This document shows, in pieces, positions 8,509 through 8,657 of a stretch of DNA of 8,657 nt. The notes beneath the pieces were generated by a model. It saw only the letters and a list, made by a program, of their open reading frames with translations, did no database searches and was not told the origin of the DNA. A program made the translations under genes and the position numbers. Source of the stretch: Gammaproteobacteria bacterium (GTDB lineage: Bacteria; Pseudomonadota; Gammaproteobacteria; Pseudomonadales; Pseudohongiellaceae); assembly GCA_003451715.1 (NCBI GenBank), contig DMJN01000058.1:1-8657 (forward strand). Direction: 5' to 3'. The first letter of the stretch is position 1, and every line of letters starts with the position of its first letter.

Positions 8509-8535
8509 TAACATGCCATTATCGGGGGTATGTTA
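8509..8535. repeat. Inverted repeat TAACATGCC-N9-GGTATGTTA upstream of ppdK
   Basis: The two 9-bp arms match at eight of nine positions, around a 9-base centre ATTATCGGG. The dyad lies about 100 bases before the ppdK start codon, a reasonable place for an operator. As plus-strand RNA all nine positions can pair (one G-U), but there is no T tract after it, so a terminator role is unlikely. Confidence 0.5.
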
Positions 8536-8575
8536 AAAGACTTATTCATCGATTAACCGGCAATAACGATTGAGA

Positions 8576-8594
8576 CCTACCCGGCGCGGGTGGG
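8576..8594 (+). repeat. GC-rich hairpin CCTACCCG-GCG-CGGGTGGG
   Basis: An 8-bp stem with one T-G wobble and a 3-base loop forms best on plus-strand RNA. It is followed by GAGAATAAAG rather than a T run, so it does not meet the usual pattern for an intrinsic terminator. It may be leader structure or the end of a neighbouring transcript outside the window. Confidence 0.4.
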
Positions 8595-8657
8595 GAGAAT
8601 AAAGCAACCGCAAGCCAAAATCCAGCGCTTAATAGTGTATCCCGTCAGAACATATGG

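Larger units (their letters stand above)
8408..8657. promoter_or_regulatory. Upstream region of ppdK, no gene recognised
   Basis: These 250 bases should include the ppdK promoter and 5' leader. I see no supported coding region. The plus-strand frame reaching 8536 is mostly antisense to ppdK, and a minus-strand frame open from the right edge to a TAG near 8577 encodes no recognisable tail. No confident -35/-10 pair was found. Structures present are a TAACATRCC dyad (8509-8535), a GC-rich hairpin (8576-8594) and an imperfect direct repeat AAGCTTATTTG / AAGCTATTTG (8478-8488, 8493-8502) with a TTGG-C-CCAA dyad across it. Confidence 0.5.

Noticed and set aside
8117..8536. 139-codon plus-strand open frame overlapping the ppdK 5' end.
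   Set aside because: It is mostly antisense to the conserved ppdK ATP-grasp region, shows no recognisable domain and has no ribosome-binding site that I can see.
8610..8624. Sigma-54-like element on the minus strand, TGG-N8-TTGC, about 200 bases upstream of ppdK.
   Set aside because: The GG and GC spacing is right, but the CACG part of the consensus is absent and such partial matches are common by chance.
8408..8657. Possible selC (tRNA-Sec) or other tRNA in the right-hand spacer.
   Set aside because: No cloverleaf, T-arm consensus or acceptor pairing could be found on either strand.

Overview
The window looks like an ordinary chromosomal segment of a heterotrophic bacterium, most likely a gammaproteobacterium. 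This placement rests on protein style (LctP-type lactate permease, LemA/M48 pair, bacterial PPDK, SelB) and moderate base composition; I could not run a similarity search. I see no insertion sequence, integrase, phage gene, CRISPR array, tRNA or rRNA. Most of the sequence is coding.

Layout, left to right. Positions 1-1040 (minus) hold the N-terminal 346 codons of a SelB-type selenocysteine elongation factor, cut by the left window edge. It lies 59 bases downstream of a full-length LctP-family lactate permease gene (1100-2887, minus), so the two may be co-transcribed. A 177-base divergent spacer (2888-3064) follows. Two plus-strand genes come next: a LemA-family membrane protein (3071-3667) and, 47 bases later, a 640-residue M48 (HtpX-like) membrane metallopeptidase with a long C-terminal helical extension (3715-5637). 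Converging on that pair, with 16 bases between the stop codons, is a full-length pyruvate, phosphate dikinase gene on the minus strand (5654-8407). The last 250 bases are non-coding as far as I can tell and carry inverted repeats upstream of the dikinase gene.

How they may work together. Lactate taken up by LctP would become pyruvate by a lactate dehydrogenase not seen here, and PPDK can interconvert pyruvate and phosphoenolpyruvate. A gluconeogenic link is therefore plausible but only an inference. LemA and the M48 protease form a recurrent two-gene membrane module whose substrate is not established. SelB implies that the genome makes at least one selenoprotein, but neither selA, selC nor a convincing selenoprotein gene is in the window.

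I did not find a clearly novel system. The points most worth a second look are the uncharacterised C-terminal part of the M48 protease, substitutions in the switch I region of SelB, the Ser-Ser-His form of the PPDK phosphohistidine site, and the dyads upstream of ppdK and lemA.
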